Assembly: GCF_900115695.1 (NCBI RefSeq)
Contig: NZ_FOXK01000014.1
Span: forward strand, 62,001 to 126,000
DNA length: 64,000 nucleotides
Source: Ectopseudomonas toyotomiensis
Lineage (GTDB): Bacteria; Pseudomonadota; Gammaproteobacteria; Pseudomonadales; Pseudomonadaceae
Reading direction: 5' to 3'
Shown one piece after another: positions 24,247 through 33,285 of the stretch (its first letter is position 1; every line of letters begins with the position of its first letter). A program made the position numbers and the translations under genes. A model generated the notes under the pieces. That model ran no database searches. It was not told where the DNA came from and saw only the letters and a program-made list of their open reading frames with translations.

Positions 24247-25488
24247 GTGTCCGCTGCTCCTGTTTCCGTTTACCGACTTCCCGGTTTCCTGCCGTTTCTC
24301 ATCGCTCGCATCGTGGTGGTGTTCGCCGTTCAGATCCAGGCCATCGTGGTGGCCTGGCAGGTCTACGACCTGACGCGTGACCCGCTGTCGCTGGCCTATG
24401 TCGGCCTGGCCCAGTTCATCCCCATGCTGGTGCTGCTGATGCCGGCCGGCGACCTCATCGACCGCTACGACCGCAAGCTGATCCTCATGCTCAGCTGGCT
24501 GGTCGAAGGCCTGTGTGCGGCGGCGCTGCTGTGGTTGTCGCTGAGCGAAGCGGCCGTCAGTTGGTATTACGCGGTGCTGGTGCTCTACGGCTGTGGCCGC
24601 GCCTTCACCGGGCCGGCGCTATCCAGTCTGCTGCCGCAGATCGTGCCGCGCGAGCGCCTGGCCGCGGCCATCGCCGCCAACAGCATGATCATGCGTGGCG
24701 CGACCATTTCCGGCCCGGTGATCGGCGGCGGCCTGTACGCCATCGGCGGTGGCGGGCTGACCTATTCGGTCTGCCTGGTCTGCTTCCTCGCTGGCTCCGC
24801 ACTGCTGCCGCTGGTACCGGTGCGTTACGCGGAAAAGATGCAGGCGCTGGAAGCCACCGCCTGGACGCGTTTTACCGCTGGCATCCACTTCATTCGCACG
24901 CGGCCGATCATCCTCGGCACCATCTCGCTGGACCTGTTCGCCGTGCTGCTTGGAGGCGTGATCGCGCTGCTGCCGATCTACGCCCAGGAAGTGCTGGAAG
25001 TCGGGCCGACGGGGCTCGGCCTGCTGCGCAGCGCCATGGCCATCGGCGAAGTGTCGGTCGGTTTGTACCTGAGCATGAAGCCGTTCAATCGCCATGTCGG
25101 CCTGGTGATGTTCGGTGCGGTGGCGCTGTTCGGTGTGGCCAACCTGGTGTTCGCGCTGTCCAGCCTGTTCTGGCTGTCCTTCGCCGCGCTGGTGGTGGCC
25201 GGCGGCGCGGATATGGTGAGCATGTACATCCGCTCCTCGCTGGTGCAGTTCTCCACCCCGGACGCTATGCGCGGCCGGGTCAACGCGGTGAACATGCTGT
25301 TCATCGGCTCTTCCAACGAACTGGGCGAGTTCCGCGCCGGCACCAGCGCCGCCTGGTTTGGCGTGGTGCCGGCGGCGCTGATCGGCTGCGCCTGCACCCT
25401 GACCGTGACCGGCGGCTGGATGCTCGGCTTCAAGAGCCTGCGCAAGGTGAATCGCTTCGAGGATGCGTCGCCGAGCAAGGCGGCCTGA
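24247..25488 (+). CDS. MFS transporter (EntS-like, MFS_3 type)
   Basis: A 413-residue major facilitator with 11-12 membrane segments, beginning with GTG. The MFS_3 signature is AGDLIDRYDRKLILMLSWLVEG (about residues 68-89, with the DRYDRK loop) and GPALSSLLPQIVPRERLAAAIAANSM (about 118-143). Relatives export enterobactin or other siderophores and drugs; the substrate here cannot be predicted. No associated regulator is adjacent; the upstream 330 bases hold only repeats. Confidence 0.85.
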   Translation: MSAAPVSVYRLPGFLPFLIARIVVVFAVQIQAIVVAWQVYDLTRDPLSLAYVGLAQFIPMLVLLMPAGDLIDRYDRKLILMLSWLVEGLCAAALLWLSLSEAAVSWYYAVLVLYGCGRAFTGPALSSLLPQIVPRERLAAAIAANSMIMRGATISGPVIGGGLYAIGGGGLTYSVCLVCFLAGSALLPLVPVRYAEKMQALEATAWTRFTAGIHFIRTRPIILGTISLDLFAVLLGGVIALLPIYAQEVLEVGPTGLGLLRSAMAIGEVSVGLYLSMKPFNRHVGLVMFGAVALFGVANLVFALSSLFWLSFAALVVAGGADMVSMYIRSSLVQFSTPDAMRGRVNAVNMLFIGSSNELGEFRAGTSAAWFGVVPAALIGCACTLTVTGGWMLGFKSLRKVNRFEDASPSKAA

Positions 25489-25511
25489 GCGCTGGTGTCG
25501 CAGCTTGACGT

Positions 25512-25656
25512 GGTGCGCACAGCGCACCCTACGGGGTAATCGTGTAGGGTGCGCCGCGCGCACCGCCCCCACCCAGCGCCAGATCGGATGCAACCGTAGC
25601 CCGGATGAAATCCGGTGAAACCTGCAGCAGAAGACCCCGGATTTCATCCGGGCTAC
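25512..25656. repeat. two inverted-repeat pairs between convergent genes
   Basis: A GGTGCGCAC...GTAGGGTGCGC pair covers 25512-25564. A second pair has perfect 20-base arms: GTAGCCCGGATGAAATCCGG (25596-25615) and its exact complement (25637-25656), with a 21-base loop. Together they form two strong hairpins between the MFS and YeeE/YedE genes and can terminate both. Confidence 0.75.
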
Positions 25657-25665
25657 GAAGGTGCA

Positions 25666-26850
25666 TCAGCCCAAGCGCAATAGCGGCCGCAGCTTGAGCC
25701 CAAGCACAATGCCCACCAGGCAGAACAGGCCGAACACCCAGCCCGACGCCGCGCCGGCCATCACGCCGGACAGCAGCGTGCCCACGGTGCAGCCCAACGC
25801 CAGCAGGCTGCCCCAGCCCAGCAGCACGCCGCCGAACAGGTCGCGCAGCCAGTCGCGCGGTGCGCCGCTGCTGGGACGAAAATCGCCGGCGGCCAGGGCG
25901 CTGGCCCAGGCCGCGATCACCAGGCCGATGACGAACAGGCCGTTGTTCGACAGCAGGGTCTCCTTGACCGCCGTGGCGCAGCCGGAAAAGCCGTCCAGTC
26001 CCTCCAGACGTTCGGGCAGCCAGCCCAGGCTGTCCGCGCCGGTACGCGCCAGGCTGCCCAGTTCGGCCGTCACCCCCAGCGGCGCGACGCGAAAGTAGGC
26101 CAGCACCGCCAGCCCACCGATCAGCACGCCGCCGACCCAGGCCGGCCAGCGTGCGCCGAACAGCAGCGACCATAGCCTCTGTGTTTCGGAAGGTGTGCCC
26201 GCCTGGCGATAACGCAGCAGCCAGGCGGCCAGCGCACCCAGCAGCGCCAGTTGCAGCAGCAGCGAGCCGCCGTAACCGAGCCGGCCGGGCAGCCAGAGCA
26301 CCGGCGCTTCCTGCAGGGCGGCCAGATACAGCGGGTTCCAGCTGAGAAAGCCGAGGGCGAAGCCGAGCAGCGCGCCGCCCAGCGCGGCCAGCGAGGCGAA
26401 ATTGCCCTCGCCGAGGCGATACAGGTGCGCGCTGATGCACGAGCCGGAAATCGCCATGCCGAGGCCGAACACCGTGGCGGCCAGAGCCAGCACCCAGCTC
26501 AGCGGACCGATATGGGCATCCGGGGGCAGGCGCCCGCCGCTGGGGTCGGGCAGGAAGGCGCCGAACACCGCGTGATAGCCGAGGGTGCCCACCGCCAGGG
26601 CGGCGAGCAGGCCGAGCAGGCCGTCCGGTATGCGGCGTTCGACGAAGTCGCGGGTCACGCAGAAGAAGCAGAAGCGCGAACGCTGCAGCAGCAGGCCGAA
26701 CAGCGCGCCGCTGGCCAGCGAGTAGCTAAAGGCGCGGCCTTCGTTGCTGCCGTCGGCCAGCTGCCAGATGAAGGCGAGCAGGGCTATGGCGATCACGCCA
26801 GCTGTGGCGATGGGTAGCGTTGCGCGAGGGGAGGCAATGCTGGCGGTCAT
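25666..26850 (-). CDS. YeeE/YedE (TsuA-type) sulfur-compound permease
   Basis: A 394-residue membrane protein of the YeeE/YedE (DUF395) family with about ten hydrophobic segments. Conserved cysteines lie in RSRFCFFCVTRDF (about residues 60-70), AISGSCISAHLYRLGEG (about 130), DGFSGCATAVKE (about 300) and LALGCTVGTLLSG (about 360); the family transports thiosulfate or related reduced sulfur by relaying through cysteines. AAGGACA precedes the ATG at 26850. It follows the periplasmic rhodanese gene on the same strand, which fits import of sulfane sulfur or thiosulfate. The substrate is inferred. Confidence 0.85.
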   Translation of the reverse strand: MTASIASPRATLPIATAGVIAIALLAFIWQLADGSNEGRAFSYSLASGALFGLLLQRSRFCFFCVTRDFVERRIPDGLLGLLAALAVGTLGYHAVFGAFLPDPSGGRLPPDAHIGPLSWVLALAATVFGLGMAISGSCISAHLYRLGEGNFASLAALGGALLGFALGFLSWNPLYLAALQEAPVLWLPGRLGYGGSLLLQLALLGALAAWLLRYRQAGTPSETQRLWSLLFGARWPAWVGGVLIGGLAVLAYFRVAPLGVTAELGSLARTGADSLGWLPERLEGLDGFSGCATAVKETLLSNNGLFVIGLVIAAWASALAAGDFRPSSGAPRDWLRDLFGGVLLGWGSLLALGCTVGTLLSGVMAGAASGWVFGLFCLVGIVLGLKLRPLLRLG

Positions 26851-26925
26851 GGGTTGTCCTTGCCCGACGAAAGCGGCCCCGGTGTTTAGGCCGGGGCTGT
26901 GTTTTGCGTGACTGGCGTTTGTTTT

Positions 26926-26974
26926 GCAGGAGCGGCTGCGGCCGCGAAACTCGCGGATAAATCCGCTCCTACAG
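26926..26974. repeat. REP-like inverted repeat
   Basis: GCAGGAGCGGCTGCGGCCGC and CGCGGATAAATCCGCTCCTA (around 26955-26973) form an imperfect inverted pair of the TGTAGGAGCGG family, lying in the 192-base gap between the rhodanese and YeeE/YedE genes. Confidence 0.65.
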
Positions 26975-27042
26975 GAGGCATCAGCCTTCATAGCGATGGA
27001 TCGGTGAGGCGTGATCCACCCTACGCCTGGATCGGTTCAAGC

Positions 27043-27969
27043 CTACTTGCCACCCCAGACGGTGCCGGCCACGTTCACCACCGGCACGCCCACGGCGTTG
27101 CCGTATTCGGTCCAAGAGCCATCGTAGTTGCGCACGTCATAGCCGAGGATTTTCTTCAGGGCGAACCAGGTGTGGCTGGAGCGCTCGCCGATGCGACAGT
27201 AGGTAATGATCGGTTTGCTGCCGTCGATGCCCACCGCGGCGTAGACCTTCTTCAGCTCTTCAGCCGATTTGAAGGTGCCGTCAGCAGCCACCGCCTGACC
27301 CCAGGGCACGTTCACCGCGCCAGGCACGTGGCCAGCGCGCACGGCCAGCTCCTGCACGCCCTGCGGGGCGAAGACCTTGCCGTTGTATTCGTCCGGCGAG
27401 CGGATATCCACCAGTTGCACGTCGCTGCGCTTCTCGGCGGCGGCGAGTACGTCCGGGAGGAAAGCGCGCAGATCCTTGTTGGCGGCTTTCACCGTGACAT
27501 TGCCAGCGCTCGGCGTGCTGGCGCGGCTGTCCAGCTGACGGCCTTCGGCCTCCCACTTGGCGCGGCCGCCGTCGAGCAGCTTGACGTTATCCACGCCGTA
27601 CACGTCGAACACCCAGGCACCCCAGGCGGCGAACCAGTTGTTGTTGTCGCCGTAGAGGATGGTGGTGCTGTCGTCATTCACCCCGGCCTTGCGCAGCAGT
27701 TGCTGGAAGGCTTCCTGGCTGGCGATGTCGCGGCGTACCGGGTCGACCAGGTCGCTGTGCCAGGCGAAGTTGACCGCACCGGGGATGTGCCCGCGCTCAT
27801 AGACGCCGGGCGCCACGCTGACCTCGATGATGCGCACCTTGGGATCTTTCAGGTTCTTTTCCAGCCACTCGGTGCTGACCAGATAGTCGCTGGCGGCATG
27901 CGCCGTGACCGTTTGCAGCAGGGCGGCGGCGGCCAGCAGGCCTGCGCCCAGGAGAGTCTTGATAGTCAT
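27043..27969 (-). CDS. periplasmic rhodanese (thiosulfate/3-mercaptopyruvate sulfurtransferase)
   Basis: A 308-residue protein with signal peptide MTIKTLLGAGLLAAAALLQTVTAHA (split at AHA-AS) and two rhodanese domains. The N-terminal domain is inactive (YGDNNNWFAAW in place of the cysteine loop) and the C-terminal domain has the sole cysteine in TYCRIGERSSHTWFAL. The enzyme moves sulfane sulfur from thiosulfate or mercaptopyruvate to a thiol or cyanide acceptor. It is downstream of the SsuA-like and SfnB/DszC-like genes and upstream of the YeeE/YedE permease, so it probably processes periplasmic sulfur intermediates in that cluster. Confidence 0.88.
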   Translation of the reverse strand: MTIKTLLGAGLLAAAALLQTVTAHAASDYLVSTEWLEKNLKDPKVRIIEVSVAPGVYERGHIPGAVNFAWHSDLVDPVRRDIASQEAFQQLLRKAGVNDDSTTILYGDNNNWFAAWGAWVFDVYGVDNVKLLDGGRAKWEAEGRQLDSRASTPSAGNVTVKAANKDLRAFLPDVLAAAEKRSDVQLVDIRSPDEYNGKVFAPQGVQELAVRAGHVPGAVNVPWGQAVAADGTFKSAEELKKVYAAVGIDGSKPIITYCRIGERSSHTWFALKKILGYDVRNYDGSWTEYGNAVGVPVVNVAGTVWGGK

Positions 27970-28074
27970 TTTCTACGACCTTTTGATGGTTGGCAGTGTT
28001 CAGGCTAGCTAGCCTTCTTCGATGCGAGATACCGCTTTTTTCTATGCATATTCCCTGTGGTTCGCTCCTCCTTG

Positions 28075-29304
28075 TCAGCTGTACAGCGACGGCTGCGGGC
28101 CCTGGCCGCTGAGCAGCCAGTGGCCGAGGTCGCGCACCTTGTAGTCGATGGGATCGTGCAGGCTGTGCACGCGTACGTTGCGCCAGAAGCGGTCGAAGCC
28201 GTAGCGCGAGCTGGTGGCGCGGGCACCCATGGCTTCGAAGATCTGGCTAGTGATATCGAGGGCAGCTCGCACCGCCACCACCTTGGCCTCGCTGATGGCC
28301 AGCGCCACCTCGGCGCGTTCGGCGGCGGTCAGCGCCGGTTTTTCCCAGGCGCTCTGCAGGCGTTGGGCGGCGTGCTCGGCCAGGGGCAGGGCGCTGCGGT
28401 AGCGCAGCCACAGTTCGCCATAGCGTTGCTGGATAAATGGATCGTCGCTGGCAGTGGCCACGCCGGATGCCGGCCAGGCGCGGCTCTGTTCGCGGGTGTA
28501 GCGCAGCGCTGCATCCAGCGCGCCCTGGGCGTTACCCAGGTAGAGCTGGGTGAGGATCAATTGCGACAGGCAGGCGCGCAGCGTGGTGCGCGGGCTGGGG
28601 CCGACCGGGCCGAGCAGCTCGCTGGCGTCGACGAACACCTGCTCGAACTGCACCGTGCCGCTGTCGGTCTGGCGCTGGCCAAAGCCGTCCCAGTCGCTGT
28701 TCACCGCCAGCCCCTCGCGCTGGCTGGGCAGGACGATGAACACGCGATCTTCCGGGTTCTTGCCGCGCGGTGCGCTGATCACCAGCGCATCGGCGCCCAG
28801 CGCGCCGGAGCAGAACGACTTGCTGCCATTGAGCTCGTAATGTTCCTCGCGTGGGCTGAGTTTGAGGCCGGTGTCGCGGCCGTTGGTGGCGTTGCCCCAG
28901 AACCAGCGCTCCTGCACTGTGCAGCTCAGCCAGTGGCGCTGCTGATCGGGGTTGCCGAACAGCAGGATGGTCGCCACCTGCAGGTGCTGGAAGGCGAACA
29001 GGTGGGCCAGCGAGCTGTCCACTGCCGCCAGGTAGCGCACGATGCGGTAGATCTCCGGCCAGGCCACGCCCTGGCCACCGTACTGCTGCGGCACGGCCAG
29101 GGTCAGCAGGCCACTGTCGCGCAGCAGTTCGCGTTCGGCCTGGGCGCTGCCCCCAGCACGATCACGCTCCACCGCGCTGGCTGCCAGGCGCCGGGCCAGG
29201 CGTTCGACCTTGGCCGTGCGGCTGCCGAAGTCCACGGGGAACAGGTGCGCGGCGAACAATGGTTCGTCGCGCAGGCTGGGGTGCAGACGGGCTTCGGCAC
29301 TCAT
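28075..29304 (-). CDS. acyl-CoA dehydrogenase-fold flavoprotein, SfnB/DszC-type desulfurization monooxygenase candidate
   Basis: A 409-residue protein of the acyl-CoA dehydrogenase fold. N-terminal helices contain LLTLAVPQQYGGQG and AVDSSLAHLFAFQHLQV; the central barrel has WFWGNATNGRDTGLKLSPREEHYELNGSK split around the substrate pocket, and C-terminal helices end ARATSSRYGFDRFWRNVRVHSLHDPIDYK. These features match SfnB, DszC and related FMNH2-using sulfur-acquisition oxygenases rather than true dehydrogenases (the catalytic glutamate of acyl-CoA dehydrogenases is not evident). Its ATG overlaps the stop of the upstream SsuA-like gene as ATGA. It probably oxygenates an organosulfur compound imported by the adjacent ABC systems; the substrate is unknown. 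Confidence 0.8.
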   Translation of the reverse strand: MSAEARLHPSLRDEPLFAAHLFPVDFGSRTAKVERLARRLAASAVERDRAGGSAQAERELLRDSGLLTLAVPQQYGGQGVAWPEIYRIVRYLAAVDSSLAHLFAFQHLQVATILLFGNPDQQRHWLSCTVQERWFWGNATNGRDTGLKLSPREEHYELNGSKSFCSGALGADALVISAPRGKNPEDRVFIVLPSQREGLAVNSDWDGFGQRQTDSGTVQFEQVFVDASELLGPVGPSPRTTLRACLSQLILTQLYLGNAQGALDAALRYTREQSRAWPASGVATASDDPFIQQRYGELWLRYRSALPLAEHAAQRLQSAWEKPALTAAERAEVALAISEAKVVAVRAALDITSQIFEAMGARATSSRYGFDRFWRNVRVHSLHDPIDYKVRDLGHWLLSGQGPQPSLYS

Positions 29305-30260
29305 TGCGGGCTCCAGATGCTGACTTCGCGAGCATCCACCGAGGTCGGCAGCAGGCTGGCGCCGTAGAAGGCATCGGCAATCTTCTGCTGCTCGGCGAGG
29401 CTGTCTGGTTGCACCAGGCGTACCTGGTAGCTGCGCTTGGCGTTGGCTTTCTCGACGATGGCCGGGTCGAGGTTGCCCCACAGCGGGCCGAGGATTTCAG
29501 CCGCCTGGCGCGGGTTGGCGCGCAGCCAGTCGCCGGTCTTCACCAGCTCGGCGAACACGGTCTGCAGCACCTGCGGGTGGCTCTTGGCAAACGTGGCGCT
29601 GGTCAGGTAGTAGCGCTGGTAGTCGGCCAGGCCCTTGCCGTCGGCAAGGATGCGCGTCGGCAACTGTTGCTGGGCGCCGCTGAGGAAGGGCTCCCAGGTG
29701 ACCCAGGCGTCCACCTTGCGGTTCTCGAAGGCGGCGCGGCCGTCGGCCGGGGTCAGGTAGGCCGGTTCGATATCGCTGAACTTCAGGCCGGCCTGCTGCA
29801 GCGCAGCGATCAACAGGTAGTGCACACCGGCCGCCTTGGTCACAGCAACCTTTTTACCCTTGAGGTCGGCCAGGGTTTTGATCGGTGAATCCTCGCGCAC
29901 GATGATCGCCTGCGCGCTGGGCGAGGGCGCTTCCTGGGCGAAGTAGGCGAGGTCGGCGCCGGCGGCCTGGGCGAACACAGGCACGGTGTCGGCGACGTCG
30001 GCAGAGAGGTCGATATTGCCGACGTTGAGCGCTTCTAGCAGCGGCTGACCGTTGGGGAATTCGTGCCAACTGATGGTGATGTCTTGGTCGGACAGTGCCT
30101 TCTCCAGGGTGCCCTGGCTCTTCAGCAGGCTGATCAGCGTGGAGGATTTCTGGTAGCCGATGCGCAGTTGCTCGGCGGCCTCGGTGAGCGGGGCGACGAG
30201 CAGGCCGATGGCAAGAGAGGCGGCGATCAGTGTGCTGCGTTTGGAATGGGTCTTGGACAT
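29301..30260 (-). CDS. SsuA-type aliphatic sulfonate-binding periplasmic protein
   Basis: A 319-residue solute-binding protein: signal peptide in residues 1-28 (MSKTHSKRSTLIAASLAIGL...EAA), then LRIGYQKSSTLISLLKSQGTLEKAL, GNIDLSADVADTVPVFAQAAGADLAYFA and KVDAWVTWEPFLSGAQQQL, all SsuA-family blocks (compare the second copy at 48901). There is no permease or ATPase on this strand, so it presumably uses the divergent OprD-linked transporter or the ssuCB system. It is translationally coupled to the flavoprotein gene. A weak sulfur-type promoter lies at 30359-30392. Confidence 0.88.
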   Translation of the reverse strand: MSKTHSKRSTLIAASLAIGLLVAPLTEAAEQLRIGYQKSSTLISLLKSQGTLEKALSDQDITISWHEFPNGQPLLEALNVGNIDLSADVADTVPVFAQAAGADLAYFAQEAPSPSAQAIIVREDSPIKTLADLKGKKVAVTKAAGVHYLLIAALQQAGLKFSDIEPAYLTPADGRAAFENRKVDAWVTWEPFLSGAQQQLPTRILADGKGLADYQRYYLTSATFAKSHPQVLQTVFAELVKTGDWLRANPRQAAEILGPLWGNLDPAIVEKANAKRSYQVRLVQPDSLAEQQKIADAFYGASLLPTSVDAREVSIWSPQ

Positions 30261-30358
30261 GGCGGCTCTCGATACGAACACGTGCCGGCCATGAGATTGC
30301 GGCGGATCACGCGTACTTCAGTGTTGAGGGAAAGAAGTCCGGTGATCCGGTGGAGAGA

Positions 30359-30392
30359 AGCTAGACGATCTAAAAAATAGCCAACAAATAAT
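30359..30392 (-). promoter_or_regulatory. possible sulfur-responsive promoter (weak match) for the SsuA-like/flavoprotein unit
   Basis: On the minus strand ATTATTTGT (30392-30384), 19 bases, then CTAGCT (30364-30359), about 100 bases before the start at 30260. The upstream box departs from ATTCTTTTT at several positions, so support is low. Confidence 0.3.
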
Positions 30393-30561
30393 TTTTGGGA
30401 ATTAGCTTAGGCGCATATCGGCCCGAAACATCGGCCATTCGAGCGAACGTAGTGAAGCCCGGGACGTCGGCTGCTCGTTATTGTGTAGGGCGGCCCGGTA
30501 CGCCCTACGAGCCTCAATCCATTTCCATATATTCTTTTTTGTTACTACAAAGTGAAAAATA

Positions 30562-30596
30562 ATTCTTTTTAGGGATTAACGCTCGTCTCGTAGATT
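30562..30596 (+). promoter_or_regulatory. putative sulfur-responsive promoter of the OprD/ABC unit
   Basis: ATTCTTTTT (30562-30570), 20 bases, then TAGATT (30591-30596). The box is identical to those at 14558 and 47487. The next gene starts almost 300 bases further on, because a 140-base mobile repeat (30649-30788) lies in the leader. Confidence 0.5.
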
Positions 30597-30648
30597 AGTC
30601 ACCAGCCGACAGCGGACCACCGCATCGGGCCCGAATCAGGGGCTCTTA

Positions 30649-30788
30649 GAACCTGTTCACGGTCTCGCGAGCGAGAGTCAGGCAAGGCGAAATCAGGCGA
30701 AAAAGCGCAGTTTACGAGTTGTAAATGAGCATTTTGAGCCTGGTTTCAACGCAGCATGGCCGACGCGCAGCAGATCGTGACCAGGTTC
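30649..30788. mobile_element. MITE-like element with 17-bp imperfect terminal inverted repeats
   Basis: Left end GAACCTGTTCACGGTCT (30649-30665) and the complement of the right end, GAACCTGGTCACGATCT (30788-30772), agree at 15 of 17 bases. The 140-base interior has no reading frame and contains short internal symmetry (TCTCGCGAGCGAGA). No clear target duplication is visible. It sits in the 630-base gap between the divergent SsuA-like and OprD genes, between the putative promoter and the porin start. The remainder of that gap, apart from the two promoters, shows nothing recognisable. Confidence 0.55.
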
Positions 30789-30890
30789 GTATGCCAATCC
30801 GCCGAGACCAGCGCCATGTCCGCTGTCCTGCCGAGCCCCTGTGCAGTGCCAAAACCTAAAACAGCACATACAGCACCTGGAGCATCGAGC

Positions 30891-32210
30891 ATGAACAAGT
30901 CCAATCTGGCGCTGGCCGTCGCCCTGGCCGCACTGGCCACCGAAGCGACCGCCGCTGGTTTCATCGAAGACAGCAAGGCCAGCATCGGCCTGCGCAATTT
31001 CTATTACGACCTCAACAACAAGAACACCGCCAACAACAACGGCGAGGCGCAGGAGTGGGGGCAGGGCTTCATCTTCAATTACAGCTCCGGTTTCACCCAG
31101 GGCACCGTCGGTTTCGGCCTCGACGCTATCGGCTTGCTTGGCGTCAAACTGGACTCCGGCGGCACCGCGAGCAAGGCCGGCCGTGATCGCACTCCCGGCC
31201 AGCTGTTCCCGCTCGATAGCGACGGCAGCGCCGTGGACGACTACAGCAAGGCCGGTGTGACCGCCAAGGTACGCCTGTCCAAGACCGAGGCGCGCATCGG
31301 CACCCTGCTGCCGAAGCTGCCGGTGGTGACCTTCAACGACGGCCGTCTGCTGCCGCAGACCTTCGAAGGCGGGCAGATCACCTCCAACGAGATCGACGGC
31401 CTGACCCTGACCGCCGGCCAGCTGGAAAGCACCAAGACCCGCAGCTCCACCGACGACATCGCCCTGCGTATCGCCGGCGCCACCGGTGACGCCGACACCA
31501 ACAAGTTCTACTTCGCCGGCGGCGACTACAAGCTGACCAAGGACCTGACGCTGCAGTACTACTACGGCAATCTGGAAGACTTCTACAAACAGCATTTCCT
31601 CGGCCTGGTGCACAACTGGGCGATCGGCCCAGGTTCGCTGAAGACCGACCTGCGCTACTTCGACAGTGGCTCCGACGGCAAGAATGGCAGCGCCTCCGGC
31701 CGTGCCGATGGCTACCGCAGCGCCGGCTACTGGCGTGCCGGCGACAGCAGCACTGGCGAGGTCGACAACCAGACCTGGAGTGCGCTGTTCACCTACACCC
31801 TGGGCAGCCACTTCGCCAGCCTGGGCTACCAGCAGGTCGAAGGCGACAGCGCCTTCCCGTTCCTCAACCAGGGCGGCGGCAGCTCGTCCTACCTGATCAC
31901 CGACCGCCAGATCGGCAAGTTCCAGAACGCCGGCGAGCGCACCTGGGTGGCCGAGTACGGCTATGACTTCGCCAAGCTTGGTGTGCCGGGCCTGAAGGCC
32001 AGCGTCGCCTACCTCAAGGGTGACAACGTCGACTCCGCCAACGGTGACCTGAAAGAGTGGGAGCGCGACTTCCGCCTCGACTACACCCTGCAGGACGGTC
32101 CGCTGAAAGGCCTCGGCGTGTCCTGGCGCAATGCGACCCAGCGCGGCAACGTCAGCACCGACGCCGACGAGAACCGTTTGATCCTGAGTTACACCCTGAC
32201 GCTGCTCTGA
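30891..32210 (+). CDS. OprD-family outer membrane porin
   Basis: A 439-residue porin: signal peptide MNKSNLALAVALAALATEATA (residues 1-21), then GFIEDSKASIGLRNFYYDLNN, EWGQGFIFNYSSGFTQGTVGFGLDAIGLLGVKLD and DLTLQYYYGNLEDFYKQHF strands typical of OprD/OccD/OccK channels; the last residues SYTLTLL end in a hydrophobic beta strand. It forms a substrate-specific 18-strand channel. It heads a unit with an SsuACB-like ABC transporter 74 bases downstream, so it probably admits a sulfonate or sulfate ester. The start ATG at 30891 has GGAG 8 bases upstream. Confidence 0.9.
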   Translation: MNKSNLALAVALAALATEATAAGFIEDSKASIGLRNFYYDLNNKNTANNNGEAQEWGQGFIFNYSSGFTQGTVGFGLDAIGLLGVKLDSGGTASKAGRDRTPGQLFPLDSDGSAVDDYSKAGVTAKVRLSKTEARIGTLLPKLPVVTFNDGRLLPQTFEGGQITSNEIDGLTLTAGQLESTKTRSSTDDIALRIAGATGDADTNKFYFAGGDYKLTKDLTLQYYYGNLEDFYKQHFLGLVHNWAIGPGSLKTDLRYFDSGSDGKNGSASGRADGYRSAGYWRAGDSSTGEVDNQTWSALFTYTLGSHFASLGYQQVEGDSAFPFLNQGGGSSSYLITDRQIGKFQNAGERTWVAEYGYDFAKLGVPGLKASVAYLKGDNVDSANGDLKEWERDFRLDYTLQDGPLKGLGVSWRNATQRGNVSTDADENRLILSYTLTLL

Positions 32211-32289
32211 TCCACTAACCCAGTTGTGACATCTCCTGACCGGCTCGCCAACGGGCCGGAAGGTATTTCATCCAAGTGAGGAGATGACC

Positions 32290-33282
32290 ATGAAGAAGAA
32301 TGCCTTGCGCGTTGGCCTGGCGGCCCTGTTCGCCGCCTGGTTGCCAGCCGCCGTACATGCTGCACCACCGAAAGAAGTCCGCCTGGACTACGCCTACTAC
32401 GCCCCCACCAGCCTGGTGCTCAAGCAGCAGGGCTTGCTGGAAAAAGCCCTCGCGCCGCAGGGCATCGCCGTCAAGTGGGTGTTCAGCCAGGGCAGCAACC
32501 GCTCGCTGGAATACCTCAACGGCGGTAGCACCGATTTCGCCTCCACCGCCGGCCTGGCCGCCGTGCTCAGCCGCGCCAACGGCGCACCGATCAACACCGT
32601 CTACGTCGCCAGCCGCCCGGAATGGACAGCGCTGGTGGTGCCCAAGGACTCGCCCATCCAGTCTTTGGCCGACCTCAAGGGCAAGAAGGTCGCCGCCACC
32701 AAGGGCACCGACCCCTTCCTGTTCCTCCTGCAAAGCCTGCAGAAGGCCCGGCTGGACAAGAACGCCGTGGACATCGTCCACCTGCAACACCCCGACGGTC
32801 GCGTCGCTCTGGAGCGCGGCGACGTGCAGGCCTGGGCCGGGCTCGACCCGTTGATGGCGGCCAGCGAACTGCAGGCCGGTTCGCGCCTGCTGTACCGCAA
32901 CCGCGACTTCAACAGCTACAGCGTGCTCAGCGTCACCGAGACCTTCGCCAAGGAGCAGCCCGAGCTGATCCAGCAGGTGATCGCCGCCTACGAGCAGGCG
33001 CGCCAGTGGGCCATCGCCAACCCCGATGCTCTGGCCCAGTTGCTCGCCGACGAAGCCAAGCTGCCGTTGGAAGTGGCCAAGCTGCAACTGTCGCGTACCG
33101 ACTTCAGCAACCCGCAGCCGGGCGCTGAACATATCAAGGCGCTGAAAGCCTCTGCGCCCATCCTGCTCGACGAGCAACTGGTGCGTCCGGGTACCGACGT
33201 GGCTCAGGTGGTCGACCAACTGAGCCAGCCGCAACTGGCCGCTCAGGTGATCGGCAGCAACGTGGCCAAGGCGGGGAACTGA
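32290..33282 (+). CDS. SsuA/TauA-like aliphatic sulfonate-binding protein
   Basis: A 330-residue periplasmic binding protein with signal peptide MKKNALRVGLAALFAAWLPAAVHA, then KEVRLDYAYYAPTSLVLKQQGLLEKAL, GSTDFASTAGLAAVLSRANGAPI and DVQAWAGLDPLMAASEL. It is a more divergent SsuA relative than those at 29301 and 48901 (YAYYAPTSLV replaces the usual GYQKYGTLVLL). GAGGAG ends directly before an ATG at 32284, so the ATG six bases later (32290) has the better spacing; either is possible. The permease gene starts 3 bases after its stop. Confidence 0.88.
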   Translation: MKKNALRVGLAALFAAWLPAAVHAAPPKEVRLDYAYYAPTSLVLKQQGLLEKALAPQGIAVKWVFSQGSNRSLEYLNGGSTDFASTAGLAAVLSRANGAPINTVYVASRPEWTALVVPKDSPIQSLADLKGKKVAATKGTDPFLFLLQSLQKARLDKNAVDIVHLQHPDGRVALERGDVQAWAGLDPLMAASELQAGSRLLYRNRDFNSYSVLSVTETFAKEQPELIQQVIAAYEQARQWAIANPDALAQLLADEAKLPLEVAKLQLSRTDFSNPQPGAEHIKALKASAPILLDEQLVRPGTDVAQVVDQLSQPQLAAQVIGSNVAKAGN

Positions 33283-33285
33283 CCG

